Below are positions 31,695 to 43,621 of a stretch of 59,734 nucleotides of DNA, piece after piece; the stretch's first letter is position 1; each line of letters opens with the position of its first letter. Source of the DNA: Lactifluus volemus (Eukaryota; Basidiomycota; Agaricomycetes; Russulales; Russulaceae); NCBI GenBank assembly GCA_022376515.1, contig WTXI01000225.1, positions 1-59,734 of the forward strand. Direction: 5' to 3'. A model generated the notes under the pieces. It saw only the letters and a program-made list of their open reading frames with translations. It made no database searches and was not told the DNA's origin. The position numbers and the translations under genes were made by a program.

Positions 31695-34600
31695 TCAGTA
31701 GCTGCGACGACGCATGACGAGGGAGGTCGGGCACTCCCATACGGGGTTGCGGACGCCTTCGGGCTCCGCGAAGTCGTGATCACTAGGGCAGAAGCAGTCA
31801 GTGGCCGTGCACAGGAAGTGCGGCCACGGGCAATGGCATGAGAGATGGCCGCCCGCGCAGTACAAGCAGCGGCTATCATTGGGACAACAAGTCAGCGGGG
31901 TGGTCGGGCCGCGCGGTATTGCAGCGGTGACAGTACGGGTAGACGGGGGGCGGAGGCGCGTAAGTCGGGATCCAGGTGGCCGCTAAAGGGGTGGAAAACT
32001 GCTGAGGGAAATACCACGCGCCGTGTGCAAGAGGCGCGTATTCGGTGGCACAAACGCCGTGCCAAACACCTGCGTGTTCCCGTCCGAGTCCACGAGCGCC
32101 ACCATCTGCAGGAGCCTTGCCCTTCGCGGCGGAGGTGTCGGGCTCCGAGCCGGGATGAACGGGGTATTGAGAGGGTTCGGCAACATACCCTCTTGCGGGT
32201 CGGGGGTGAACGGCGTCCAATGCAGCTGACGCATGCGGATAGGTGGGCGCGGGGTGGCTAGGGTAGGAGTCCTGATGTGATAGCTGGGACTCCTCGCTGG
32301 TGGCGGAGGCGGTGACGGACTGGTAAGATCGATGATCGCCGCCGTCGGAGGCGGGGGTGTCGACCCTTGTGAAGGCCCGCTTGGAGGCGTCGAGCGGCTC
32401 GGAGCGCGAGGAGGGTGACGAAAAGGTATGGATTTCTTGGCCCGCTGCCTCGAGTAGCGGGGCCGACTGGGTTCTCCACTCGTCGATACGGTGGAAGCTG
32501 TCGATCGCGAGGGAAGGGGGCTCTTCCTCCGAATTGGGAGGAGCGACGGGCGAGGGGTAGTCGTCGGCGTCGGGCTCGGGGGACCACTTGCCGTAAGCGG
32601 CAGGTCGAGTGGGCTGAGGGGCCCAGAGTATAGGTACGGGTGCGAGGGGCCTGGTGGACGGATCTGGTATTGGGAGGGGTGACGGTGAGGTGGCATACTC
32701 GTTGTCGATGTCAAGGTGCTCGGGATGAAAGTCTTCTGGGGTGAGGCCGGTGAGCAGGAGGGCAGCGTAGACGTTGTCAGGGATTTCGAGGGAGGCAGTG
32801 TCAAGGTCGAGGATGAAGTCTCTGATGGGGGAGAAGTCCATGGAAGAGGGGAATGGCGATGGTTGGGAGTCAAGAGGGGGGTTTATATCCTCCTTGACTT
32901 CAAGAGTTCTCACGGCCTCGGGATTTGCCTCGTGGAATTCTCGGATTAACTCCGGGGAATTGACGTTCTCGACCGGCTCCCACGTGTTGTGTGCTGCGGA
33001 ATACCCTTTCCACTTTAGGAGATATTGCAGCTTCCTGTACCGCCTTCTTGATCCGAGGATCTCTTCGACTTCGTATTCCTGATGATCGTCGACCAGATCT
33101 GGGGGTGGCTCGGTGTGATTTCGGCCATGTTCGGCTGTTTCCGAATAGGGGGTCAGAAGGGACGCGTGGAAGACGTTGTGGATCTTCCATTGGGGTGGCA
33201 AATTCAATTTGTACACATAGGGCGAGATTACTTTGATGACGCGGAAAGGTCCGAAGCGTTTTGGTCGAAGCTTCTTCGTCGGATATGGTAGGTTTAGGTT
33301 CGTCCCCTCGAGTAGAACCATCTGTCCCTCGGCGAAAGGTCGGAAGTGGCGCTGCCCCTTCTTTCGTTCATGATATTTTCTTGTCATGTCCTGTGCCTGT
33401 CGAATAGCCTTTTGCGCTCATTCCCGCAGTCCTCGGAGGTGAGTGGATCGTTCTTCTAAGGCCGGTAAGGCCGAGTCCGTAATCTGCTGCTCCTGAGCGC
33501 GCGGAGTGAAGCCAATGAGTAACTCGAAGGGGGTTTTCCTGGTGGTGGCGCTGGGCCAGGAGTTGTGTACAAATTGGGCCAGAGGGAGCCATCGTGCCCA
33601 GTCGTTTTGTTGGAAGTTGCCGTAGATTCGAAGGTACTGTTCTAGCCATTGGTTTGTCCTTTCTGACTGGCCGTCTGTTTGGGGATGGTATGCTGTACTA
33701 ATGTTTTGGTTTATTTTGAGACGTTTACAGAGGTCTGCTGTCCATTTTGAGGTAAACCTCGTGTCGCGGTCCGATATGACGGTCTTGGGGATCCCATAAT
33801 GGGGGAAGACGTGTTGGGCGTAGAGTGCGGCCACTCCCTCAGAGTCGATTTTCTGCGTACAAGGGAGGAAAATCGCCGCCTTTGTGCAGTCGTGGTCAGT
33901 AATCGTCAGGATAGAGTCATAGCCTTGCGATGGTGGGAGGTCCACAATGAGGTCAAGTGTGATGGTTTCAAACGGCAGCGCGTTTGGTTTAACGGTAATT
34001 GGGTAAATTGGGATTTTGGGCCGGACTGTGTTGCTCTTTGTGGTCTGACAGGTGGCGCATCCCTTGACGTATCGCTGGACGAAGGTCTTCATATCAGGCC
34101 ACCAGTAGCCTTGTTCTACTGCATGTAAGGTTTTCGAAATTCCGGGGTGTCCAGCGGTGACATGGTCATGGTGCGCAGCAATCACCTCCCTCCTGAGGGC
34201 GTTGTCTGCCACGACAACGATTTTCCCAGCACGAGTCCACAGGCCGTGCGGCCCCCGTTCGAGACGGAAAGGGGTCGACCAACCAGCAATGTCTGTAGGC
34301 GCTGCCTCCTGAGCTCGGAGCAGCTTGTCCTCCCAGGGATCCAAAGGCGCGAGGGACAGCGCAGCAACGGACGCGAACAATTCGCTAGGGAGGACGATGA
34401 CATCCTTATTGTCGAGAGCCCCGGTATCAAAGTCTGGGCGGCGAGAGAGAGGGTCCGCCCGCATTGTCTTGCCAGGCTTGTGGACAAGGGAGAGGTTAAA
34501 TTCCCCCAGCAGGGGAATGTAGCGGGCGACACGCCGGTTGATATCCCGAGGGTGGCGATAATACTGCAGGTTCTTGTGGTCGGTGTAGACCTTCACTGGG

Positions 34601-36642
34601 TGACGCGCCCCTAGCAACAAGTGGCGCCAACGTTTGAGGGCATGAATAATAGCGAGGAGTTCCCGGTCGTGGACGTCATAGCCTCGTTCTGGCGCGGATA
34701 GGGCATGGGAGTAGTAACTGATAGGGCGTGGAAGGCCGGTAGGAGTGCGTTGGAAGAGGATGGCCCCAAGGGCGAATTGGGAGGCGTCCACCTCTACTTC
34801 AAAAGGTCGGTCGTGGTCCGGGCGGTTGAGAGCCATGTCGCGCTCCACCAGGCCAATGAGGCGTTTCACGGCCCCCCGTTGCTCGTCTCCCCAATAAAAG
34901 GGGACATCCTTCTTCAGGAGGTCAGTCAGCGGTCGCGCAATTTCCGCAAAGCCCGGGATGAAGGGGCGGTGATAGCCAAATACCCCCAGGGTACTTCGGA
35001 CGCCGGAGACGGTGCTCTGTTCAGTCGGCCATTCTAGTAGCCCTTGTCTCTTTGTCGGGTCGAGGGAGATCTTGCCATCTTCGACTACAATGCCAAGGTA
35101 GTGAACGCGTGGTTGCTCAAAGTGACATTTTGCCGCCTTTAGGAAGAAGGACTCGTCCTCGAAGCGCTGCAGCACCTGGTGGACTATGGTCCGGTGTAGG
35201 GCCAAGTCAGCTGCGTTCCGATTTGGGGTAGCAATGAGGAAGTCGTCCATATATATGTGGATAAAGTTAGGGTAGGCGTTCAGCAAGTCGCGGAAGACAG
35301 TGTGCATGCAGCGTTGAAAGGTCCCAGGTGCATTTCGCAGGCCGAAAGGCATGACGTTCGGGAGGTATAAGCCAAATGGGGTAATAAAGGCGGCCTTCCA
35401 TCGATCCTCTTTCTTGATTCGGATGTTGTTGTACCCCCAACGAATGTCAAGGGTGGTGAATAGCTGTTTTCCTTCTAATTGTTCCAAAATAGTTTCGATG
35501 CGCGGAAGAGGGTACACGTCCGGTATGGTCCATTCATTGACCTTCCGGTAATCCTGAACCGGGCAGAGGGAACCATCCTGTTTTTTTACAAAGAAGAATG
35601 GGGTCGCCCAGGGGGAGTCTCCCTTTTCAATGTAGCCCAGTCGTTCGTTTTCATCGATCCACTTGCGCGCTGCTTCCATTTCTGCCGGGCTGAGTGGGTA
35701 GGTTTTGCTTTTTATGGTGGAGGGAGCTCCCTCCTTTAGTTTAATTTCGTGATCATCCAACCGAGCCGGAGGAAAACGATGGGACAGTGCCTCCGAGAAG
35801 ACCCTCCAGTGACGCTTATATTCCACAGGTAAGGACGGGTCACCGTGTTGCCGTGGTGCTTTAATGGCCCACTCCGTGGCTATAGAGGTCTTGTTTAGCC
35901 CCATAGGAGGTATGACCCGTGGCTCGGATATTTTAGAGACTCCGTTGGGCCACTCCGGGAAGTACTCTGCCCACTGCTGCAGTTCGGGGTGTTTATCCTC
36001 TAGATCCTTTTTCTGGCTTGCTGTTAATTTGTCGTCCTGAGGTCGAAGTTTTAGATGGGCCAGCATTTTGCGGCTGTTTTCCCGTTTGACGTCTGCCTGC
36101 CGGAGGCGTCGTCTCGCATGGTCCTCCACTCCCAGGAAGCGAGCCCTGGTGACCGCACGAGTGGCCACCTCGATGGGGAGATCATCCCAAGTCATGTTCG
36201 TCCAGTTGATTTTTGGATTAAAGGCTTTAAGCCAGGTGAAGCCGAAAATTATCCGGTCTTTCCCCAGGTTGGCGACGAGAAATAGCAGCTCTTCGCTCTT
36301 GCTACCTCGGGTGACGTGGAGAACGGCGTATCTTGTAACTGCACCACTCCGGTTATTAGTTCCATCCACATTCGTAACTTGTACTGGTATCGGGAGTTGA
36401 CGGGTGGCAATCCCCCACCTCTCAACTGTTCTCTGGTCGATAAAGTTTTCACTTGCCCCACTGTCAACAAGGGCTGCTTCTCCAACGGTTCCACGCATAG
36501 ATCGGAAGATAAAGGGCATATTTATTGACTTAATGCCACGGTGTCTTACGAATGCAATACGTGGTAGTTCTGCTCCATGCCAGGTTGGCGGGCAGGAGCC
36601 TAGAGAAAATCCTCCCCGTCCTCTTTCTGTAATTCGTCCCAC
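31695..36642 (-). pseudogene. G2 pol polyprotein
   Basis: This is the most complete G pol: protease D60-S-G-A, RT with YMDD at residues 464-467, RNase H, integrase finger (HHDHVTAGHPG, CATCQTTKSN) and D, D, E, GPF, chromodomain, then the Pro/Ser-rich tail and Cys/His cluster. Two lesions are present. A TGA at 33418-33420 stands where G1 has CGA (within ERAQKAIRQ), and one extra base near 31880 shifts the tail after CHRCNTARPDHPADL. The frame overlaps the gag end (36600) by 43 nt in the -1 frame. No canonical slippery heptamer is evident in the overlap. Confidence 0.9.
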
Positions 36643-38522
36643 ACCCTTTCTCGCTCCTCTTGGTTCATCCTTCGAAGGTGTTGTGCCACCTCCGCCGGAG
36701 CCCCAGGATTAACGGTGGGTGTGGGGTCTTCCGAGGAGGGGTGTAGGTCGATGAGTGGCGCTTCGGTTTCTGGGAGAACGTGGCCAGTATAGGATGGTGG
36801 TCGCGGTGCATACGCCAGAGGGGGTTGGCGCCAGTCACCCAAACGAGTTCGAGGCTGCGCATAGGACGGCCGGCTTCCTGAAGACTGTCTGCCTTGTTGT
36901 CCGCCTCTGGCGGTCTGGGGAACGCGTCTGGAGGGTTGCCCCCTGGGGCAGTTTTTGACGAAGTGGCCAAACTGTCCACATCCCATGCATCGGCCTTCCT
37001 TTCGGAATTTTTCTCGCTGGGCACGGGTTGCCGAGTTGGCTTCGGTATGGGCAGTGTCAACATCCATAGCAAAGGGGTCTCTTCTGGGTTGCGAGGGCCT
37101 CAGTGGTAGCCCCATCCCCCTTCTCAGTTGTTCCTGAGTTAGGGTAGGTCGGCTTGGCTGGCCTGGTCGCTGCCCTAGGAGGGCCACCCTGGCCTTGTGT
37201 CGGTTGTTCTGATTCCTAGCGTCTCGCTCCCACATGTCTAAGGTGGTTGGCCAGGTCTCCTGGTTGAGGATGGCCTTCTTTAGCTCGTGTTTCAATCCTG
37301 CCTGGAACAGGTCCATGGTCCCGGCATCGTTTCGCGACCATCCTGCTTGCTTTACCAGGGTTTCGAAGCCTGCGATGTACGTGTCGACGTCGTCGTTGAC
37401 CATTTTATGGTCCTTGAGTTTTTCATAGGCACGTTGTTTCTTATTCGAATCGGTAAAGGCGTCTTTGAATGCCTGCTCGAATTCAGTCCAGATGGCCTCG
37501 TCATTATGTGGGTGAGTGGTGCCTTCCAGTTTCGTCAACTGCTCTTCTTGCCAGTCATTGACCTTTTCTCCTTTGATATAGCTGAGGGCCATGAGGACCC
37601 GGTTAAATGGGTTATTCATCTCGTCGCTATTTCGATTAATGAGTTTCCACTGCTTGAATTCCTTTAGGAAAAGGTCGCTATGATTCCTATCCCCATAAAA
37701 GATTGAAGGAGCCAACCCTTTCAACCCTCCAGTTCCTGGGTTTGCGGGAGTGGTAGCGGCAGCGGTGATGGTGCTCCCCACCTGAGCCATTCTTTGGCTA
37801 GAGGAAGAGGCAGCAGCGACTGGGATGGGGGGTAGCCCACTAGGGGTACTAGGGGCGGCTTGAGAGGAGAGTAGTGGGGGAAGGAGACTCCCTCCCCGTT
37901 GGTAGAGGTCATAGACTTGTGAGGATATTTGCTGTGCCATTGCGGGCGGTTGTTCTGGGGTAAGAGGATGGGTTCCTTGTAGAGTAACGATGGCACTAGT
38001 AGCTGCGGCGAGGGTATCGTCCGCGAGGGGGTTTGGTTGTTGCTGGGGAGAGGCTGGGGGTTCTTCTTCGGCCTCTGAATCGGAAGAGTTTGAATTTGAG
38101 ACGCCGAAACGCCCTGGTGGTCTAGGGGATCGGTATGCGGGGTGCTCTCTGTCGGTTTCTCTCCAGTAGCCTAGGCCTGCTGCAGAGCAATGTATGGGTT
38201 GTAAGAGGTTTCCTGAGCGGGTTCGGAAGATGTTTCCTTCTGGGTCTGGTTCGATGAGATACCAGGAGTTGTTTATGAATTCGCAAAAGTCGTTGAGTAG
38301 ATTTCCTCGTCCGTCACGGGTGGTAACCTGATAGGCTCCCCTTCCAACACCTGGGTTAATCAAGATCCAACGGGCAACGCCTTTTACGTGTGCAGGTAGG
38401 CTGTCTTCGATTCGAAGAGGGATATAGGTCCAATGATTATTGTCAGGGATTGGGGCGTTTAAGGACGTGTTGCCTGGACTGCCGCTGCTTCTGGTACTCC
38501 TAATAGTACCAGTAGCGCAACT
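36600..38522 (-). CDS. G2 gag, intact frame
   Basis: The frame is open from 38522 to the stop at 36600 (EDGEDFL). Its N-terminal domain (IEDSLPAHVKG, FCEFINNSWYLIEPDPEGN) lies upstream of the only plausible ATG start, MAQQISSQ, near 37940. Then come the capsid-like region and the knuckle CMGCGQFGHFVKNC. It is the only full-length uninterrupted gag in the window. Translation start is uncertain: a non-ATG codon or joining to the upstream frames would be needed to make the conserved N-terminal part. Confidence 0.85.
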   Translation of the reverse strand, partial: SCATGTIRSTRSSGSPGNTSLNAPIPDNNHWTYIPLRIEDSLPAHVKGVARWILINPGVGRGAYQVTTRDGRGNLLNDFCEFINNSWYLIEPDPEGNIFRTRSGNLLQPIHCSAAGLGYWRETDREHPAYRSPRPPGRFGVSNSNSSDSEAEEEPPASPQQQPNPLADDTLAAATSAIVTLQGTHPLTPEQPPAMAQQISSQVYDLYQRGGSLLPPLLSSQAAPSTPSGLPPIPVAAASSSSQRMAQVGSTITAAATTPANPGTGGLKGLAPSIFYGDRNHSDLFLKEFKQWKLINRNSDEMNNPFNRVLMALSYIKGEKVNDWQEEQLTKLEGTTHPHNDEAIWTEFEQAFKDAFTDSNKKQRAYEKLKDHKMVNDDVDTYIAGFETLVKQAGWSRNDAGTMDLFQAGLKHELKKAILNQETWPTTLDMWERDARNQNNRHKARVALLGQRPGQPSRPTLTQEQLRRGMGLPLRPSQPRRDPFAMDVDTAHTEANSATRAQREKFRKEGRCMGCGQFGHFVKNCPRGQPSRRVPQTARGGQQGRQSSGSRPSYAQPRTRLGDWRQPPLAYAPRPPSYTGHVLPETEAPLIDLHPSSEDPTPTVNPGAPAEVAQHLRRMNQEERERVWDELQKEDGEDFL

Positions 38523-39535
38523 TTATAGTAGCGGTAGGCGTTAAGCTTAGGTTGGTGGTGTGGGGCAAACTGTGGGTATTCCCTGATGTATTGTTCAATG
38601 AACTCGATCTCCCGTGCAATATCGGCGAGCTCGTCAAGGGTGGATTGGATGAAACGGAGGCGGTCTACTTCCTCTTGTAGATCCTGGATTTGTTGGCTGG
38701 TTTCAAGACGGATCTCTTCTTCGTTCTCTGTCAGAGACTGGGGGTCTACTCGTTCGTAGGGGTTTGGGTTAGGTGGTCGAGACGTCGTGTGAGGTTTTCT
38801 CTACAATGGATAAGGATTCCTACTGCAAAGGCGATGATCCCTTCCGGGTCTGGGTGTGTGGAGAGGTGGATGAGGAGTAAGTCGAGGCTTTCTTCAACGT
38901 CGAAGAGTTCTACGATAGTTTCGTCAATGAGAGTGGCGGTGCCCTCAGTCGATGGTGACGTCGGTTCTGTTGTATTCGAGGATATGTTGGAGAAAGAAGC
39001 GGTACTGTTCAAGGAGGTGGATGGTGTTCTCGAAGAAGGTGACGAGCTCCGGTTCTTCTTCACATAGGGAGGCGAAGAGGAGTAGGTCAGTATGGACCCA
39101 CTCAAGTTCTAGGCGGATGTGAAAGATAAGGTCCCTTGGTTGGCTTCTCAAGCGGCGGTTAAAGAGATAAGGTCTAAGGTCTGCCCTATTTAAGATGGGG
39201 GTCCTTTCGGGTGCTTGTGGTCTTTCTGGGTGATCGGGCGCGTGTGATGGATCTATCTTTGGGTGTGGTAACGGCAACGGTCTTCCTTGCAGAAACACTC
39301 GTGCTGGAGGGCGTGGATGTGGGTGTAATGTACCTTCTTTCCTGGTATAAACTCGTGGAAGGCGTGGGTGGTATACGGTGGTCCTCGGAGTAGGGCTCGA
39401 AGATCAAAGGTAGGAGGGGGAACAGGAGTGATGGGTTCTCGGGGGAGTCGAAGGGGTTTCCTTATTCGTGGTATGATGACTAAGGATGACTGGGGTCTCG
39501 GTAGGGCACAGGGTTCTTCCTCTGGGTGCGAAAAT
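38462..39535 (-). CDS. Overlapping small frames upstream of G2 gag
   Basis: The layout is the same as in G1. The first frame ends at 39253 (RCRYHTQR), the second is 39298 to 38945 (ends NRTDVTID), the third 39105 to 38746 (FDVEESLDLLLIHLS), and the fourth is a Glu-rich heptad-like segment ending near 38460. Preservation of frame and stop positions in two independent insertions argues for coding, but the product is unknown and no good ATG is present. Confidence 0.45.
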
Positions 39536-39668
39536 GCGACGGGGTTCTTCCTCTTTCTTCACTTGTAAGGGCGCGTAGCTCCTCTACGAGTGAAGGGTCG
39601 ACTTTGGGCGGACTTTAGCTAGTGGTTTGAAGACCAACTGAGGTCTTGTAGGGTTTAGGGTTGTTAGG

Positions 39669-39679
39669 AGACTTCGCTT
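39669..39679 (-). other. Self-complementary primer-binding site of G2
   Basis: AAGCGAAGTCT in sense, one base inside the 5' LTR. It is the exact complement of AGACTTCGCTT in LTR B-5 and matches 10 of 11 in B-6 (39961-39971). Confidence 0.75.
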
Positions 39680-39680
39680 T

Positions 39681-40188
39681 TGTCAAGGCTCAGAGGGGCC
39701 TTGGCGCACGACGTGTGCTTGAGTAATGCGAGGAGGGCTGAGCGTGGCAACCAGGCTCAGCACGACGAGGATTACTCGAGTTCTTCCCTGGCTTAACTAT
39801 AGAGGAGAGCGTCGCGCTGACGGATGCACTCTACTGTATCGTCAAGGGAGAGGTCAAGGGCAATCACAAGACGAGACTAAGTCTTGTATTGACAACGGTC
39901 AGGAGGTCTGACTTGAAGGGACAAGAAGGGAAGAGGGTTCAACTAGTCTGATTGCAGACGAAGCAAAGTCTAAGGAGACAAGCTACAACGGACCGGTTTA
40001 TATACTCCTAGGGTGTGATGCTGAGTCATGGAGTCCCAGGCATGTCACAGCGTGACATGCCTCCTAAATAATATATCGTAGATCGAACGGAGAAACTACG
40101 GAGATCTACGGAGATACCTCGGAAAGACCCAGAGATAATCACGTGCCAAACCGTAATACATAAGCAGATCACGTGCCAAACCGTAACA
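39681..40188 (-). repeat. LTR-B copy B-6 (5' LTR of G2)
   Basis: The copy is 508 bp with the same deletion and duplication as B-5. The right end CCGTAACA abuts the truncated gag of H2 without a target duplication. Confidence 0.92.
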
Positions 40189-41859
40189 TACGTAACGGAG
40201 ATAGGGAGATACATCACAGACGACGACATCGCACGATTTGAACTTGGCTGGTGGAGACCAAGTGATCCACAGCACCCAGACTATCCAGTGCACGCGCTGT
40301 CCTTGACACCGGCAGGCTCAGGATCTGGAAGTACCCCAGAACGATCCAAAGCACTTTCACCTAGTGGACAGTTATTTGAACCGGTCTATCAAGCCGCGCA
40401 ACCTCCTTTGACCAGCGTTCCTCCTGGAATTCATCAGCAGCTTGAGCCAACCTCGACGTTGCAAGTGCCCCCAGTACAAAAACAAATGGAATCACCATAC
40501 TCCGACGTCAGCGTGTCAATGGTGACAGACCCAACCAGTGGAATGTTGGTGGATCCCACCATGTTTCCAGCCGCTCTCTCCCCCTCTCCACAACCTTATC
40601 CTAGTGTGCCCAGTGGTAGTGCGTTCATCAGGTCAGCTGCGGTCAGCACCGCTGTTACTGCACCAACAGCACTAGCTGGCATCACAGGATTCAGCTCCTC
40701 TGGGCAACCTGGAGGAGGACCTCTGGCTGGGGTACAGCCAGGAGGAAGTGGAGGCGGCGGTGGAGGTGGCGGTGGAGGCAGAGGCGGAGGTGGAGGCAGA
40801 GGAGGAGGAGCTCCCCCTCCGGGAGGACAAGCAGCGGCTGGTCAACCACACCAGCCTTCATCCCTCTATGGCACGATCCCTGAAATTTTCAATGGGGATC
40901 GTGACGACCTCGCACGCTTCCGTCGTGCCTTCTCGGTCTTTTGGGAAATGAACCAGGACCACCCCTCCATAAGCAACCCTTACATGTGGGTCCTCACCTG
41001 TATAGGAAGGATCTGAGGCAAGGCAGTCGACCAATGGGTCGATGGGATCATCCAGCCTCTCATGAATGGAGTGGCGATGTGGTGACAGCATCCACACCAC
41101 CTCCTAGCCACTGATCCAAACGATGAAATGGTTTGGACGAACTTCAACAACACATTCAGGGCGCAGTTCGAAAACACTGTGGCCAGAGAGGAGGCATTGG
41201 GGAGCCTGCTCACCCTGGAGATGCAGGGGGAGGACCTCAAAATGTACATCAATAACTTCAACACACTAATCGCTCTTGCCAAGTGGGGTCCAAACGAGCA
41301 AGGAACCCTCCTTTGGTTCAAGGATGGACTGAAGCGAGCCCTCCACGAAAAGATCATTGATTTTGAACCCACCTTGCCCGATACTTTGGCGGGATGGCAG
41401 GCAGCTGCCCTGAGGCGCCAAGGGAGGTGGATCAAAGCCAGAGCCACCTCTGGAGACAGGCCAGGCCAGAACTTCCACCAACGCCTTGCTACGGCCTTGG
41501 GAAGGTACCAGCAGGGCAGACAAGTGAAGCCACGGCCCTCAGACGCCATGGATGTGGACGCCATTCGCACAGGGGGACCTACCCCTGAAGAAAAGAAGAA
41601 GCTGCGGGCGGAAGGACACTGTTTCATCTGCTGCCGGCAGGGCCACATGAGTAACTCATGCCCTGAGAAGAAAAAGAACCAATACAAGGATAGCAAGCCT
41701 GCACAGCGCCCCACCGCAGTGTGGGCTGTCGAAGAAGAGAAGAAAGAAATCACCTGCGACCAGCTCATGGACAGGCTTATGAAGTTGTCTGACGACGACA
41801 AGGAACACTTTATCAAGGATATGGTTGACTCCACCGACTCTGCGCCCCAGGATTTTTGA
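40189..41859 (+). pseudogene. H2 gag (5' truncated)
   Basis: The fragment begins inside the N-terminal domain (EIGRYITDDDIARFELGWW). It continues through MESPYSDVSVSM, the Gly-rich linker (40746-40812), the capsid-like region, and the knuckle CFICCRQGHMSNSC to the stop at 41857. Two in-frame TGA codons break it: 41014-41016 (CGA in H1) and 41083-41085. Everything upstream, including the 5' LTR, has been lost at the G2 boundary. Confidence 0.88.
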
Positions 41860-41906
41860 AGAGCTTGTGCCGCGCGACCTGGGTATGAGCCTTGGGACTG
41901 AAACAA

Positions 41907-43621
41907 ATGTACATTAGTTATGCCAATGCCAATGCTTTGAATTTGCCCATTTTGTTTTCAAATGTCCACAAAACGGTCGCAGATGTCGCCTTAGTCGACA
42001 GTGGAGCCACGGAAAACTTCCTTGATCAGCGTACAGTCCGCCGATGGGGACTCAGCACTCATAAACTCCCTCACCCCCGCTACGTCTACAATGTGGATGG
42101 AACCCAGAACCAAGCTGGGACACTCACGGAGTATTGCGTTCTCCGCTGTGTCATAGGAGACAAAGATACTCTCCAGCGGTTCTATGTCACCAATCTTGGC
42201 AAAGATCGTGTACTCTTGGGGCACCCCTGGCTCTCAGAGTTCAATCCTCGCATCAATTGGACCAAGGGGGAAGTGCAGAACGGAGGAGTATGGATCGAAA
42301 CCAAGTGGAGGAAGTTTCAGCGCCCTCATCAGATATACAAGGACAGGGAGAAGGAACCAGCACGCATTGATCGCACCAATGTGGCCCAGGAATGGGCCAT
42401 AAAGGCGCACCAAGAGCAGGTGGCCAGTGGGGAAAAGCACAAGGTGCTACCACCCCAATACTGGGACTATGCGGACGTCTTTGACGAAGAAAAATCCCAT
42501 CACTTCCCACCTTCACGACCAGAGGATCATGCCATTGTCTTGAAGGAGGACGCCCCAGCTACCATCAATTGTAAGGTCTATGCCCTCACGAGGGAGGAGA
42601 AAGAAGCGACCCAGAAGTTCTTGAAAGAGAATGAGCAGTGGGGATTCATCAAAAAGTCCAACTCTCCTTGGTCGACCCCTTGGTTCTTTATAAAGAAAAG
42701 AGATGGGAGTCTCCGACCCATCCAGGACTATAGGGAAGTGAACAGTTGGACGATTCGAGATGTGTACCCCATCCCTCGCATTGAGCAAATTCTGGAAGCG
42801 CTGCATGGATACACCCTCTTCACGGCACTAGACATTCGTTGGGGCTATCATAACATCCAGATTCACCCTGAGGATCGATGGAAGGCCGTGTTTAAGACTC
42901 CCTTTGGCCTGTACCAGCCAAAGGTGATGCTCTTCGGCCTCCAGAACTCTCCAGCCACCTTTCAGCGTTGTATGGATCAGGTCTTCGCTAAGATCATGAA
43001 CCGCTACCCAGGGAAGGTGTTTGTGTACATGGACGATGTCTTGGTGGCCACAGGGGGAGATGTGGGGGAACATAGGAGGATAGTTCGAGAGATCCTCAAG
43101 ATGTTCCGCCAGGAATCCTTCTTCCTCAAGCTGTCAAAGTGCAAGTTTGAGCAGACCAGCATTGACTACCTTGGCATCTGCGTGGAACATGGGACTATCC
43201 GCATCGATCCCATGAAGAGGAAAGGACTATCTCAATGGCCTCGAACCTTGTCTTCAGTGAAAGAGGTCCGGAGCACGCTTGGTGTTTTGGGGTACCAGAG
43301 ACCATTCATTCCCCACTTTGCACATCTTGCGGCGCCACTCACTGCCTTACTGAAGAAGGGACGACCGTTCAAATGGACGGATGAGTGCACCAAGGCCTTG
43401 GATGCACTCCTCCAGATCATAGAGTCCGATCCTGTCCTCCAAAGACCTGACTATGACCGCCCCTTCGAGATGGAGGTGGACGCGTCCTAGTATGCCACTG
43501 GGGCCATCCTCTACCAACGAAATGACAAACAGAGGCTCTGTCCAGTGGGCTACCACTCCCAGACATTGAACGAAGCTGAGAGAGGGTACAACGTCCATGA
43601 TAGAGAGCTCTTGGCGGTAAT
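41907..43621 (+). pseudogene. H2 pol (protease, RT, start of RNase H)
   Basis: The ATG at 41907 lies 47 nt after the gag stop. Protease D31-S-G-A is present, and RT is complete with YMDD at residues 374-377 (43026-43037). The frame meets a TAG at 43488-43490 within the RNase H motif EVDASQ, continues to the ERGYNVHDRELLAV block, and is cut by the LTR-A of H3 at 43622. Integrase and chromodomain are absent. Confidence 0.9.

Larger units (their letters stand above)
31150..40188 (-). mobile_element. Chromodomain gypsy element G2
   Basis: G2 is a full-length minus-sense sister of G1. Its 508-bp LTRs (31150-31657 and 39681-40188) differ at three sites, all CpG transitions. Both LTRs share the same internal deletion and terminal duplication, as expected for one retrotransposition event. 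The flanks ACCTC and TACGT do not form a target duplication. The left neighbour is minus-sense H-type pol and the right neighbour is plus-sense H gag, so the locus was rearranged. Gag is intact in the sequence; pol has one nonsense codon and one insertion. Confidence 0.9.

Noticed and set aside
36600..36642. Programmed -1 slippery site at the gag-pol overlap of G2
   Set aside because: The frame relation fits, but I found no canonical X-XXY-YYZ heptamer in gag phase within the overlap. Reinitiation is equally possible.
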